A DNA stretch of 64,000 nucleotides from Streptomyces longwoodensis. GTDB lineage: Bacteria; Actinomycetota; Actinomycetes; Streptomycetales; Streptomycetaceae. Under the pieces are notes generated by a model. The model ran no database searches. It had not been told where the DNA came from and saw nothing but the letters and a program-made list of their open reading frames with translations. Position numbers and translations under genes: made by a program. The stretch lies in contig NZ_KQ948549.1 in assembly GCF_001514125.1 (NCBI RefSeq), forward strand, positions 769,257 to 833,256, read 5' to 3'. Each line of letters opens with the position of its first letter. Positions within the stretch are counted from its first letter, which is position 1. Below, in pieces: positions 23,186-31,902 of the stretch.

Positions 23186-24493
23186 GTGTCCCTGACGAAC
23201 CCGGCACAGCTCGTCGACTCCGACCTCGCGAGTCGCCCGCACGTCACGCCGGATACCGCACCCCAGCCCTACGACCCGGGCGATTGGGAATCCGTGCGGG
23301 CGCAGTTCCTCCTGTCACCCGACCTCGTGCACCTGTCCAACTTCTACCTCGCCTCCAACCCGACGCCCGTCCGTGACGCCATCACGAACTACCGGCGCGC
23401 GTTCGACGAGAACCCGCACAGTTTCCTCGACGACAACATGTTCGCCCGCGAAGAGGACAAGCTGTGGCGGACCGTCTGCGCCGAGGCGGCCGAGTACGTC
23501 GGCGGTCACGCCGACGAGATCGCCCTCACCACCAGCACCACCATGGGACTGGCCCTCACCTACAACGGCCTGCGGCTGAGGCCGGGCCAGGAGGTCCTGA
23601 CCACCACCCACGAGTTCTACCCGCACCATGAGGCGATCCGCCTGGCCACCGACAAGTGGGGCGCCACCATGCGCTCGGTGTCGCTCTACGACTCGTCGTT
23701 CGACTTCTCGCCCGACGAGGCCCTCGACCGCCTGCGTGCCGCCGTCCGACCCGAGACCCGGGTGTTCGGTGTCGCCTGGGTGCACTCCAACACCGGCGTG
23801 CGCCTGCCGATGGCCAGGGTCGCCGACACCATCGCCGAGCTCAACCGGAACCGCGACGAGGACGACCGCATCCTGCTGGTGGTGGACGGCGTCCACGGGT
23901 TCGGCGTCGCGGACGAGGACGTCGCACGGATGGGCTGCGACTTCTTCTCCGCCGGCACCCACAAGTGGATCCTGGGCCCGCGCGGCACCGGGATCATGTG
24001 GGCGACGCCGGAGAACTGGGCGCTCATCCAGCCGACGATCCCTTCCCTGATGAGCGCGGAGACCTCCGCGGCATGGCGGCAGGACCGCCGGCCCACCGGC
24101 CCCACCCAGGCCTCGTGGGTCAGCCCGGGCGGGTTCTTCTCCTACGAGCACCAGTGGGCCGCCGCCGAGGCGTTCCGCTTCGTCCGGCAGATCGGGCGCA
24201 AGCGCATCCAGGACCGGATCGCGGAACTGAACAGCCAGATCAAGGAGGGCCTGGCCGCCATGGACCACGTGACGCTGCACACGCCGCTCGCCCCGGAACT
24301 GTCGGCGGGCATCGTCACGTTCGACGTGGACGGCCACTCACCGCAGGACGTCGCGCGGATCCTCCGCGAGAACCGGGTGATCGCCAACAGCACGCCGTAC
24401 GGCGTGCCCCACGTCCGGCTGTCGGCGGGGATCGTCAACTTCCCCGACGAGATCGACGTGGCCCTGAACGTCATCCGGTCGCTCAAGGCGTAG
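23186..24493 (+). CDS. Class V aminotransferase-fold PLP enzyme (isopenicillin N epimerase-like)
   Basis: 435 aa from a GTG with AAGGAG. Fold-type I class V features: T-T-S-T-T-M-G-L-A-L (phosphate loop), V-V-D-G-V-H-G-F-G (Asp for pyridine N) and Schiff-base Lys K260 in S-A-G-T-H-K-W-I-L-G-P-R-G. The family includes cysteine desulfurases, isopenicillin N epimerase, EgtE C-S lyase and LolT-type cyclases; there is no active-site Cys loop typical of desulfurases that I could recognise. It is probably a tailoring enzyme on an amino-acid substrate of the pathway. Last gene of the locus. Confidence 0.88.
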   Translation: MSLTNPAQLVDSDLASRPHVTPDTAPQPYDPGDWESVRAQFLLSPDLVHLSNFYLASNPTPVRDAITNYRRAFDENPHSFLDDNMFAREEDKLWRTVCAEAAEYVGGHADEIALTTSTTMGLALTYNGLRLRPGQEVLTTTHEFYPHHEAIRLATDKWGATMRSVSLYDSSFDFSPDEALDRLRAAVRPETRVFGVAWVHSNTGVRLPMARVADTIAELNRNRDEDDRILLVVDGVHGFGVADEDVARMGCDFFSAGTHKWILGPRGTGIMWATPENWALIQPTIPSLMSAETSAAWRQDRRPTGPTQASWVSPGGFFSYEHQWAAAEAFRFVRQIGRKRIQDRIAELNSQIKEGLAAMDHVTLHTPLAPELSAGIVTFDVDGHSPQDVARILRENRVIANSTPYGVPHVRLSAGIVNFPDEIDVALNVIRSLKA

Positions 24494-24944
24494 CGACCAG
24501 CAACGGGGCAGCACGGCACGTGACGCGCTCGGCTGCCCAGATCCCCGGCCCCGGACAGGCCCCCGCCTCCGGGGCCGGGCTGTCGGACACCGACGGCGCA
24601 GAGATGGAGGCGGATCGGTCCTTGCCCGTGCGGGCTCGCCCGCACGTCATCGCCGGGCCGTTGCGCGACCTCGCGGTCACCGGCGCCGACGGCCTCATGG
24701 AGGCGCGCGAGCACCGGGGAACTGGTCCCCGGCCGGCCAACTGACCCGCGCCGCGGCTCGCACCGCCGCCCGGCTTGGCCCCGCGAGCTTCAGCGCCTGG
24801 TCCTCGATGCCGTCGACATCGAGATACGCACCGACCTGAGACCACGCCCTCGCTCGCTCGCCCGCCCGCGGTGACCCACACTGGGCATTCCGGACGTACA
24901 AGCCCCTCGGTGGGCGTACGAGGCACGGGTGGCCGGGAGCGTGG
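24494..24944. other. 451-bp gap without a convincing gene
   Basis: Short open stretches occur on both strands. One is a 46-residue ORF at 24604-24744 (+). Another is a C-terminal-looking stretch on the minus strand at about 24720-24850 containing A-Y-L-D-V-D-G-I-E-D-Q-A-L-K-L. Codon bias in the latter looks coding-like and may mark a decayed gene. Nothing is recognisable, and no RBS supports a start. Confidence 0.4.
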
Positions 24945-25892
24945 ATGGATCTGGACGCTGTCGCCGACGAGCTGTACGGCTTGTCGCCGAGCGACTTCAC
25001 CTCCGCCCGGGAGGTGCGCGCGAAGGGCGCCCGCTCCGAGGGCGACCGGGACCTGGCCGAGCGCATCCACCGGCTGCGCCGCCCGACCCTGTCGGCGTGG
25101 GCCAGCAACCTGCTCGTGCGCGACCAGCCCGAGGAGACCCGGCGCCTGCTCCGGCTCGGCGAGGCGCTGCGGCAGGCCACCGAGGAGCTGGACGGCGACC
25201 AGCTGCGCGAGCTGTCGGCGCAGCAGCGCAAGGTGACCTCCGCGCTGGCCCGGCAGGCCGCCGACCTGGCCCGGCAGGCGGGGCAGCCCATCAGCGAGGA
25301 GGCCCGGCGCGAGGTCCAGGAGACCCTGCAGGCGGTCCTGGCGGACCCGGACGCCGGCCAGGAGTGGGCCGAGGGCCGGCTCGCCAAGCCGTTGAGCGCC
25401 CCGGTCGGCTTCCCGGCCCTGTCCGCGCCGCCCGCGCGGGTGTCCTCGGCCGGTCGCCCGGCGTCCCGGCGCAAGGAGGCGGCCGCACCGTCCGCGGCCG
25501 GGTCGGCCACCAAGGCCTCCGCCCGGACGGCCGACCTGGAGGCAGCGCGGGCCCGGCGCCGCGCACAGCAGGAGCGCCTGGAACAGGCCCGGCAGCAGGC
25601 CGCCGGGGCCGACCGCGAGCTGACCGAGCGGCAGGAGGGGCTCACCGCCGTCCAGGACGAGCAGCGTCAGGCCGAGGAGCTGGCCCGGCAGGCCGAGGAA
25701 CGCATCGCCGCGCTGACCCGAGCGCTGGAGGAGGCCGAGGGCGAACGGGACCGGGCCCGGGACGCCGCCCGGGAGGCCCACGACCGGGCGGCTGAGGCCG
25801 AACGCTCGGTGAAGGAGGCCCGCCGCCACGCCCGGGACGCCGCCGCGCAGGTCCGCCGGCTGGAGGGACAACTGCGCCGCAAGGGGAGCTGA
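24945..25892 (+). CDS. Coiled-coil hypothetical protein
   Basis: 315 aa with a GGGAG site. A folded N-terminal part (about 1-130) is marked by conserved-looking W-A-S-N-L-L-V-R. An Ala/Pro/Ser linker follows (about 150-190). Then comes a long charged coiled coil (about 195-310) dominated by A, E, R and Q heptads. No signal peptide or membrane segment. Similar proteins are frequent in Streptomyces with no assigned role; a structural or scaffold function is inferred from composition only. Convergent with the minus-strand group that follows. Confidence 0.65.
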   Translation: MDLDAVADELYGLSPSDFTSAREVRAKGARSEGDRDLAERIHRLRRPTLSAWASNLLVRDQPEETRRLLRLGEALRQATEELDGDQLRELSAQQRKVTSALARQAADLARQAGQPISEEARREVQETLQAVLADPDAGQEWAEGRLAKPLSAPVGFPALSAPPARVSSAGRPASRRKEAAAPSAAGSATKASARTADLEAARARRRAQQERLEQARQQAAGADRELTERQEGLTAVQDEQRQAEELARQAEERIAALTRALEEAEGERDRARDAAREAHDRAAEAERSVKEARRHARDAAAQVRRLEGQLRRKGS

Positions 25893-25968
25893 CCGGTGTT
25901 CGGCCGCCGCGATCCCGGGTGCGCGCCCCGGCGCGACGCGTTCGGCAGGGGGCCCACCAGCGTGACCG

Positions 25969-26778
25969 TCAGGACGCCTGTGGTGCCTCGCACTGGGTCG
26001 ACGGCGGACAGAACCACGCGCGCGCCGTGTCCAGCAGCGCGCGCTCGTCCTCGCGCCCGTCGTCCTCCTCGCCGTAGACGATCAGGGCGTACCGCTGGCC
26101 GTCCTGGGCCTCGAAGCGGTAGTCGATGACGTGGAAGGGGGCGCCGGCGCCCGACTCCCCGTTCAGCTCGTCGGCGGTGTACTCGTGCTCGGCGGCCTCG
26201 CCCCCGGAAGGGTCGGCCACGTACTGCACGTGGATCTTCCGGTAGCCGTCCAGCTTGCTCTGCGCCTTCTGGGCCTCCACCACCGAGGCGTGCGGGGAGC
26301 TCTCCATGAGCTGGAACACCTGCACCCGGCGGACGCCGTCCGGGCCGCGGTACTCGACGACGTCGATGCCGTACTGCGACGCCTGGCTCTCCCGGGTCCA
26401 CCCCGAGGGCAGGGCGATGCGGAAGCCCTGGGAGTCGTCGAGCACCTCGTAGCCCGCGGGCGGCGTCGGGGACGCCGGGTCCGTCGGCGTGGCGTCGTCG
26501 GACGTCCCGGTGCCCGACCCGTCCCCGGGGGACGCGGTGTCCCCGGCGGTCACGCCCGGCTCGGCGGGTCCCTCCTGCGCCGGGGGCCGGTACGGCTCCG
26601 GCTCGTCCTTCCAGCCGAGGGCCCACACGCTGAACGACACCCCGCACACGGCGAGGACGACCGCCGTGTGCTGGAGGACCTTCCGCTGGCGCGGCAGGTC
26701 CAGGTACCGGTCGGCGTCGAAGAGGCGCTCGCGGCGCGAGCCGGCCCACTCCTGCCGCTCGGTGTCGAACACTCTCAT
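25969..26778 (-). CDS. Single-pass membrane protein with extracytoplasmic domain
   Basis: 269 aa with GAGGA upstream. A cytoplasmic N-terminus of about 32 residues is followed by a hydrophobic helix (about 36-56), a Pro/Gly/Ser/Asp-rich linker (about 60-108) and a compact outer domain beginning Y-E-V-L-D-D-S-Q-G-F-R-I-A-L-P-S-G-W. This pattern resembles the PsbP/DUF1795-like domains of lipoproteins and of some kinase sensor tails. No kinase domain is present. It is last in a minus-strand group of three genes, 55 bp after the preceding one; a common function with them is possible but not shown. Confidence 0.65.
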   Translation of the reverse strand: MRVFDTERQEWAGSRRERLFDADRYLDLPRQRKVLQHTAVVLAVCGVSFSVWALGWKDEPEPYRPPAQEGPAEPGVTAGDTASPGDGSGTGTSDDATPTDPASPTPPAGYEVLDDSQGFRIALPSGWTRESQASQYGIDVVEYRGPDGVRRVQVFQLMESSPHASVVEAQKAQSKLDGYRKIHVQYVADPSGGEAAEHEYTADELNGESGAGAPFHVIDYRFEAQDGQRYALIVYGEEDDGREDERALLDTARAWFCPPSTQCEAPQAS

Positions 26779-26832
26779 CGTCGCCGTCCTCCGTGCCGTA
26801 ACGCCGTCCCTGCCATCGGTGAAGTCCGCCCG

Positions 26833-27321
26833 TCAGCCGAGGAGTTGGGCGATGCCCTGGACGACGGCGGTCGCCGAGGCGACCGCGCCCACGGCGGCGG
26901 CCTGGGAGCCCAGCCAGCCGCGGACCCCGCCCAGCAGCCGGGTGAGCCGGCCGGAACTGGCACTGCCCGCCCCGACGATCTCGGCCTCGGCGTCGGCGAG
27001 TTCACGGTCCAGCGCCGCGTCCTCGTCGCTGCGGTCCGCCGTCGCCGGCAGGTCCTCGCGCAACTGGCGGATGGCTTCGAGCAGTTCGGCGTGGCGCGGG
27101 TCCGGCCCCGCACCCGTCGTGTTGTACGAGGTGGCGGTGCCGTGGCTGCCGGTGGCGACCGAGCCGCCGCTCATCGAGCCGATGCTCACGCTGCCGCCCC
27201 CCGTGCCGCCGGTGTCCTCGCCCGGCTGCTGCTGGTCCGGAGTGCCCTGTCCGTTGCTCGGCATGCGGTGCGTCCCCTGTCTCGTAGCACTCGTCACCGT
27301 CATGGCGTCCACGGTGCTCAT
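26833..27321 (-). CDS. Small protein with Gly/Ser motif and C-terminal helix, coupled to the membrane protein upstream
   Basis: 162 aa starting in an ATGA overlap with the stop of the 624-aa membrane-protein gene. A Gly/Ser-rich stretch (about 35-65) contains G-G-S-V-S-I-G-S-M-S-G-G-S-V-A-T-G-S-H-G, followed by a helical charged region (about 70-115) and a hydrophobic end (about 125-162) that may insert in or lie on the membrane. The Gly/Ser motif recurs at the C-terminus of the upstream-encoded protein, which suggests physical pairing. No family recognised. Confidence 0.6.
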   Translation of the reverse strand: MSTVDAMTVTSATRQGTHRMPSNGQGTPDQQQPGEDTGGTGGGSVSIGSMSGGSVATGSHGTATSYNTTGAGPDPRHAELLEAIRQLREDLPATADRSDEDAALDRELADAEAEIVGAGSASSGRLTRLLGGVRGWLGSQAAAVGAVASATAVVQGIAQLLG

Positions 27322-29192
27322 GACGTCGTACTGGCGTTGGCGGCCGGAGCCGTCGGCGGGTGCGACGGCGCGGCGTGGTGGGCGGCGCTGCCGTGGCTGC
27401 CCGTGGCCACCGCTCCGCCGGACATGTCCTGGATGAAGACGCTGCCGCCGCTGAGCTGGTACACGTGCTGTTCGAACTCCTCGGTCCGGTAGCCGTGCGC
27501 CTTGAGCGCCTCGCGGACCCCGTTCACGATGCGCTCCTGGATCGTCTTCACGTAGCGGGTGCTGTCCATCCGCTGGAACGCCGACAGCCGGCTGGTGCTC
27601 GCCAGCGCGCGCAGGGACACCCTGGGCACGTCGGGTGTCCGGTCGTCGTCGGACCAGCCCGCGGTGAGGGTGCTGCGCAGCGTCGAGAAGCCGCCCAGGC
27701 CGCTCTCGACGCCGATCACCGGGGCGTCGCGCAGGGCGCGCAGTGCCGCGCGGACCCAGGTCTCGGGCAGCTTGTCCACGAAGGTGTCCACGGCGCGGAA
27801 CTCCTTGCGGATCGGGCCGAGGACGTACGGCACCACTTCCAGGACGAGCATGCGGCCCTGGGTGTGCACCCGCACGAGGACGGTGACCACGACCTGTTCG
27901 TGCCAGGCCCCGACGCGGATGCGCAGGAACACGCGGCGGCCCTCGCCGCCCTCGTCGACGGCCTCCCGCAGGTGGGCGGCGACCTGGGCGGGGTCGTAGA
28001 CGGTCAGGCCGCGGCGCTGTCCGTCGCCGCGGGTGAGCGCGGTCGACGGGTCGCCGACGCCGCCGACCTCCAGTTCCTCGTCGCGCGCCACGCCGCCCGG
28101 GAGGTAGACGAAGCGGTCGATCTCCAGGTCGCGCAGCCGGTCCTTGCCGGTGCGCGCCGCGGACTCGCGCAGCGTCGTCAGCTGCGGCTCGATCATGGCG
28201 AGCGCGCTCTCCGCGGTGAGGGGACCCGTGGCCTGGCGCGGCAACACGCCCTTGCCGCTGCCGCTGCCGCTGCCGTCGCCGGTGTCGGCGTCCTCGGGGC
28301 CGGTGTCGCCGGGGGTCCGGGGGCGCCTGCGCAGCTCCATCGCGAACGACCAGGACGCGCCCTGCTCGCCCAGGCCGAGGAACGGGCTGTCCTCGTCGTA
28401 CAGGGTGAGGGCGGCCTCCTGCTCGCGCCGCACGTCGTCGCGCAGCATCTCGAACAGGGGGCCCGGGGGCAGGTCGGGCTGGGTGGCGGTGGGGAAGGTC
28501 CAGCGGGCCAGCCAGCGGCACAGGTCCGTGCGCTGCGCGGTCTGGTACCACCAGGCGATGAGCGCCATGGCGAGGGGGAACAGCAGGGGGTACGGGGTCT
28601 GGGCGTGGCCGCCCAGGAGGGCCTTGAGGTACCAGCCCCAGTAGAAGAGGGCGAGGCCCCGGGCCGCGTAGGAGATCAGGGAACCGGCGCCGTCGGCGGC
28701 CTTGGCGACGGGGTCCGGCAGGCCCAGCGCGCGGGCCGCGCTGCCCCCGCGCTCCCCGGCGGCGCGGGCGAACCAGAGGGCGAGGGCGACGAGCGCGTAC
28801 AGCACCGACCAGGGCAGCGGGAGCCCGTCGGTGAGGCGGTCGTCGCCCTGGAACAACGCAGTCTGCACGTCGCTGTAGTGGATGTCGGCGCCGTCGCCCC
28901 AGCGGTCGGCGAGGCTGTCCCAGAACATCATGACGTCGGACAGGTAGAAGCCCACCCAGGCGGCCAGCATCAGCCAGGCCGCCCGCGCCTCCAGGCGGTT
29001 CACCCGCAGCGCGTGCGACAGCACGGGCAGGACGTCCACGCCGTTGGCCGGGGCGACGGGGCGCTCCCGGTGGTCCACCAGTTCCTTGATCACCTGTCGG
29101 CGGAAGCCCGCGTCCTGGTAGACACCGACGCACAGCAGGCGCGTGGCCTCCGTACGGCTGTACCGGTGTTCTGGAAGGCTCACGCCGGCCAC
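27318..29192 (-). CDS. Large multi-pass membrane protein of unknown function
   Basis: 624 aa from a GTG with GGGGGAG. A cytosolic start is followed by hydrophobic segments near residues 74-92, 127-145, 178-200 and 208-225. A long soluble C-terminal part (about 260-624) contains repeated Y-D-E-D-S-P-F-L-G-L-G-like and V-F-L-R-I-R-V-G-A-W-H-E-Q-V stretches and an Asp/Gly/Ser spacer. It ends with S-G-G-S-V-F-I-Q-D-M-S-G-G-A-V-A-T-G-S-H-G, the motif shared with the next protein. No catalytic motif was recognised. Co-translated with the downstream small protein. Confidence 0.65.
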   Translation of the reverse strand: MAGVSLPEHRYSRTEATRLLCVGVYQDAGFRRQVIKELVDHRERPVAPANGVDVLPVLSHALRVNRLEARAAWLMLAAWVGFYLSDVMMFWDSLADRWGDGADIHYSDVQTALFQGDDRLTDGLPLPWSVLYALVALALWFARAAGERGGSAARALGLPDPVAKAADGAGSLISYAARGLALFYWGWYLKALLGGHAQTPYPLLFPLAMALIAWWYQTAQRTDLCRWLARWTFPTATQPDLPPGPLFEMLRDDVRREQEAALTLYDEDSPFLGLGEQGASWSFAMELRRRPRTPGDTGPEDADTGDGSGSGSGKGVLPRQATGPLTAESALAMIEPQLTTLRESAARTGKDRLRDLEIDRFVYLPGGVARDEELEVGGVGDPSTALTRGDGQRRGLTVYDPAQVAAHLREAVDEGGEGRRVFLRIRVGAWHEQVVVTVLVRVHTQGRMLVLEVVPYVLGPIRKEFRAVDTFVDKLPETWVRAALRALRDAPVIGVESGLGGFSTLRSTLTAGWSDDDRTPDVPRVSLRALASTSRLSAFQRMDSTRYVKTIQERIVNGVREALKAHGYRTEEFEQHVYQLSGGSVFIQDMSGGAVATGSHGSAAHHAAPSHPPTAPAANASTTS

Positions 29193-29549
29193 GTCGCTCC
29201 CCCTGCTGGTCCGTCGTCTCCCCGGTCACGACACGGGGGTGACGAGCATGGCGGCCGACCACCCCGGTGTCGAGGGATGAGGCGGTAACGGTACGGCCAC
29301 CGTGATCGCGCATGGGCGGAGGACGGCGAGGATGCCCCGATGGAGTGAAGGTCTCCGCAGTGGCTGGACGGCGGGCCGCGCCCTGTGCAGGAGGGTCCGT
29401 CGGCCGTTCTCCTGGCCCGGTCGGGCCCTCGTCGTCAGGCCCCGGGACGCGGTCTGAGCCGCGGGAATGCCGCACCGGGTCCCCTTGTTGTACGGCACGT
29501 CTGACATGTTCGAGTCATCCGACTCGGATGGTGACGGAAGGAGCACCTC
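29193..29549. other. 357-bp gap; palindrome upstream of rpmG
   Basis: No gene is visible. CGAGTC-ATCC-GACTCG (29511-29526) is a perfect short palindrome about 25 bp before the L33 start and could be an operator. I looked for a Zur-type AT-rich palindrome here and did not see one. Confidence 0.4.
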
Positions 29550-29714
29550 ATGGCACGCAGCACCGCGCGGCCCGTCGTCAAGCTGAAGTCGTCGGCCGGG
29601 ACCGGGGTCACCTACGTGACCCGCAAGAACCGGTCGAACGACCCGGACCGGCTGGTCCTGCGCAAGTTCGACCCGGTGCTCGGCGAGCACGTCCTCTTCC
29701 GCGAGGAGCGCTGA
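29550..29714 (+). CDS. rpmG: 50S ribosomal protein L33, zinc-independent paralogue
   Basis: 54 aa with GGAAGGAG upstream. It matches bL33 ([18 protein letters not shown], then L-R-K-F-D-P-V) but contains no Cys, so it is the zinc-free form that replaces the CxxC version under zinc shortage. It is followed 77 bp downstream by a likewise Cys-free L36. Such pairs are usually repressed by Zur. Confidence 0.93.
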   Translation: MARSTARPVVKLKSSAGTGVTYVTRKNRSNDPDRLVLRKFDPVLGEHVLFREER

Positions 29715-29791
29715 CCTCCCGAGCTCCCCGACGGGGGCACACTCCGGGTCCGCCGTCGGCGGACCCGCCCGATCGACCCGAGGAGGCCGCC

Positions 29792-29914
29792 ATGAAGGTG
29801 CGCAAGTCGCTGCGCTCCCTGAAGAACAAGCCCGGTGCCCAGGTGGTGCGCCGGCGGGGCGTGACGTTCGTGATCAACAAGAAGGACCCGCGGTTCAAGG
29901 CCCGCCAGGGCTGA
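29792..29914 (+). CDS. rpmJ: 50S ribosomal protein L36, zinc-independent (type B) paralogue
   Basis: 40 aa with GAGGAGG upstream. [15 protein letters not shown] and [15 protein letters not shown] identify the longer type B L36 that lacks the C-C-C-H zinc site. Same direction as the L33 paralogue and probably one transcript. A strong terminator follows. Confidence 0.95.
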   Translation: MKVRKSLRSLKNKPGAQVVRRRGVTFVINKKDPRFKARQG

Positions 29915-29936
29915 CGGTCCTTCCCCGCAGTGAGCC

Positions 29937-29966
29937 GGCCCGGCACCGCACGCGCGGTGCCGGGCC
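29937..29966 (+). terminator. Strong terminator after rpmG-rpmJ
   Basis: A 13-bp perfect stem: GGCCCGGCACCGC (29937-29949) and GCGGTGCCGGGCC (29954-29966) around an ACGC loop, 22 nt after the L36 stop. Confidence 0.8.
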
Positions 29967-30111
29967 GCCGTGCGTTCCGGCGGGCCGTGACACGGCTCCC
30001 CGCCCCGAGCACCTCGTACGCACGCGTGCGCGCGACGACCGCGGGTACACAGGACAGCCGTGCGGGTCCGCGAGCCAGGTCGGTCCCGCACGCGGACCGG
30101 AGGAGTGTGCG

Positions 30112-31851
30112 ATGAGCGGCGGGGTGCGGAGAGCGGACGGGGAGCGGTCCGGGCGGAGGCGGGACGGCGAGGGCGCCCGGCGGCTGCGGGAGACCGCCGC
30201 CGAGGTGTTCGGCTGGGACGAACTGCGCCCCGAGCAGCTCACGGCCATGGAGTGGGTGCTGGAGGGCCGGGACGCCCTGGTCGTCATGCCCACCGGGTCC
30301 GGCAAGTCCGCCGTCTACCAGGTCCCCGGCCTGCTGCTGTCCGGCCCGGTGGTCGTCGTGTCCCCCCTCCTCGCCCTCCAGCGGGACCAGATCGCCGGCC
30401 TGCCCGACGGGGACCGCGGCCCCGCGGCCGTCGCCGTCAACTCCGACCTGACCGCCGCCGAGGAGGACGCCGCCTGGACGGCGGTGCGCGAGGGCGAGGT
30501 GCACTTCCTGTACCTGTCGCCCGAGCAGCTCGCCAAGGACGAGGTGGTGGACCGGCTGGCCGAGGTGGACCCCGCGCTGTTCGTGGTGGACGAGGCCCAG
30601 TGCGTCTCCTCGTGGGGACACGACTTCCGCCCCGACTACCTGCGGCTGGCCCAGGCCGCGCGGCGCCTCGGGGGCCCGCCGGTCCTCGCGCTCACCGCGA
30701 CCGCCGCGCCCCCGGTGCGGCAGGACATCGTCGAACGCCTCGGCATGCGCGACCCGCGCGTCCTCGTCACCGGCTTCGACCGGCCCAACATCCGGCTGGA
30801 GGTGCACCGCCACCAGGAGGACGCCGACCGGCGCCGGCTCGTCGTCGAGCGTGCCGCCGCCGAGCCGAAGCCCGGCATCGTCTACGCGGCGACCCGCAAG
30901 GACAGCGAGTTCTACGCCGGTGAGCTGGCCGCGCTCGGGCTCGCCGCGGAGGCGTACCACGCGGGCATGCGCGCGTCCGAACGCCGCCGCGTCCACGAGG
31001 CGTTCCTGGCGGGGGAGACCGACGTGGTGGTGGCGACCTCGGCCTTCGGGATGGGGATCGACAAGGAGGACGTGCGGTTCGTGCTGCACGCCGCGCTGCC
31101 GGGCTCCCTGGACGCCTACTACCAGGAGGTCGGGCGCTCCGGCCGGGACGGGGAACCCGCCCTCGCCGTCCTGCACTACCGCCCGGAGGACACCGGCATG
31201 CAGGCGTTCTTCAGCGGCCGCCGGCCCAGCCCGGACACCGTGCGCAAGGTCGTCGACGCGGTCCACGCCCACGGCGACGGGCCCGCCGGACTGGAGGACC
31301 TGCGCCGGGAGACCAGGATGACGCGCGGCCGGGTCACCTCCACCGTGAACCTCCTGGAGGAGGCCGGAGCCGTCGCCACGGACGCCACGGGCACCGTGCG
31401 GCCCGTCCCCGGGGCCGACCCGTCGGAGGCGGTGCACCGGGCGACGGAGCGTGCCGAGGCCCACCGGCGCATGGAGCGCTCCCGGGTCGACATGGCGAGG
31501 GCCTACGCGGAGGCCACCGGCTGCCGGCGCCGCTTCCTGCTGGGCTACTTCGGCGAGGAGTACGAGGCGCCCTGCGGCACCTGCGACGTCTGCGAGGCGC
31601 AGGAGGCCGGGGACGGCCCCGCCCCGGGCGACGAGCGCCCGGCGCACCCCGACGTCGGCGCCTATCCGATCGGGGCGGAGGTCCGGCACGGCGAGTGGGG
31701 CCCGGGCACGGTGCTGAGCGAGGAGGGCGACCGCATCACCGTGCTGTTCGAGGAGGTCGGCTACCGCACGCTCTCGCTGGACGCCCTGGCCGAGAAGGAC
31801 GACCTGCTCGCGGTCGTGGGACAGGGCCGGGAGGAGAAGCCCGCCGCGTGA
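30112..31851 (+). CDS. RecQ-family ATP-dependent DNA helicase
   Basis: 579 aa. SF2 motifs: Q-motif region F-G-W-D-E-L-R-P-E-Q, Walker A M-P-T-G-S-G-K-S, motif II V-V-D-E-A-Q-C-V-S-S-W-G-H-D-F (DEAQ variant typical of some RecQ relatives), motif III T-A-T-A, motif V T-S-A-F-G-M-G-I-D-K and motif VI Q-E-V-G-R-S-G-R-D-G. The RQC zinc site C-R-R-R-F-L-L-G-Y-F-G-E and C-G-T-C-D-V-C is kept. The C-terminus has a short SH3-like segment instead of an HRDC domain. It unwinds DNA 3'-5' in repair. The start was chosen near a GGAGGAG about 10 bases upstream. Confidence 0.92.
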   Translation: MSGGVRRADGERSGRRRDGEGARRLRETAAEVFGWDELRPEQLTAMEWVLEGRDALVVMPTGSGKSAVYQVPGLLLSGPVVVVSPLLALQRDQIAGLPDGDRGPAAVAVNSDLTAAEEDAAWTAVREGEVHFLYLSPEQLAKDEVVDRLAEVDPALFVVDEAQCVSSWGHDFRPDYLRLAQAARRLGGPPVLALTATAAPPVRQDIVERLGMRDPRVLVTGFDRPNIRLEVHRHQEDADRRRLVVERAAAEPKPGIVYAATRKDSEFYAGELAALGLAAEAYHAGMRASERRRVHEAFLAGETDVVVATSAFGMGIDKEDVRFVLHAALPGSLDAYYQEVGRSGRDGEPALAVLHYRPEDTGMQAFFSGRRPSPDTVRKVVDAVHAHGDGPAGLEDLRRETRMTRGRVTSTVNLLEEAGAVATDATGTVRPVPGADPSEAVHRATERAEAHRRMERSRVDMARAYAEATGCRRRFLLGYFGEEYEAPCGTCDVCEAQEAGDGPAPGDERPAHPDVGAYPIGAEVRHGEWGPGTVLSEEGDRITVLFEEVGYRTLSLDALAEKDDLLAVVGQGREEKPAA

Positions 31852-31902
31852 CGAGGTGCTGTGACGTGCCGGGGGCCGGACGCGCGCGGCGGGTCGCACG
31901 GC

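Noticed and set aside
24604..24744. 46-residue plus-strand ORF as a gene
   Set aside because: No RBS, no recognisable motif, and it lies in a gap that also has coding-like bias on the opposite strand.
27360..29288. Long open frame (642 codons) on the plus strand opposite the 624-aa membrane protein
   Set aside because: Shadow frame produced by GC bias; Gly/Ala/Arg/Val-rich with no motif, while the minus strand has RBS, membrane helices and coupling.
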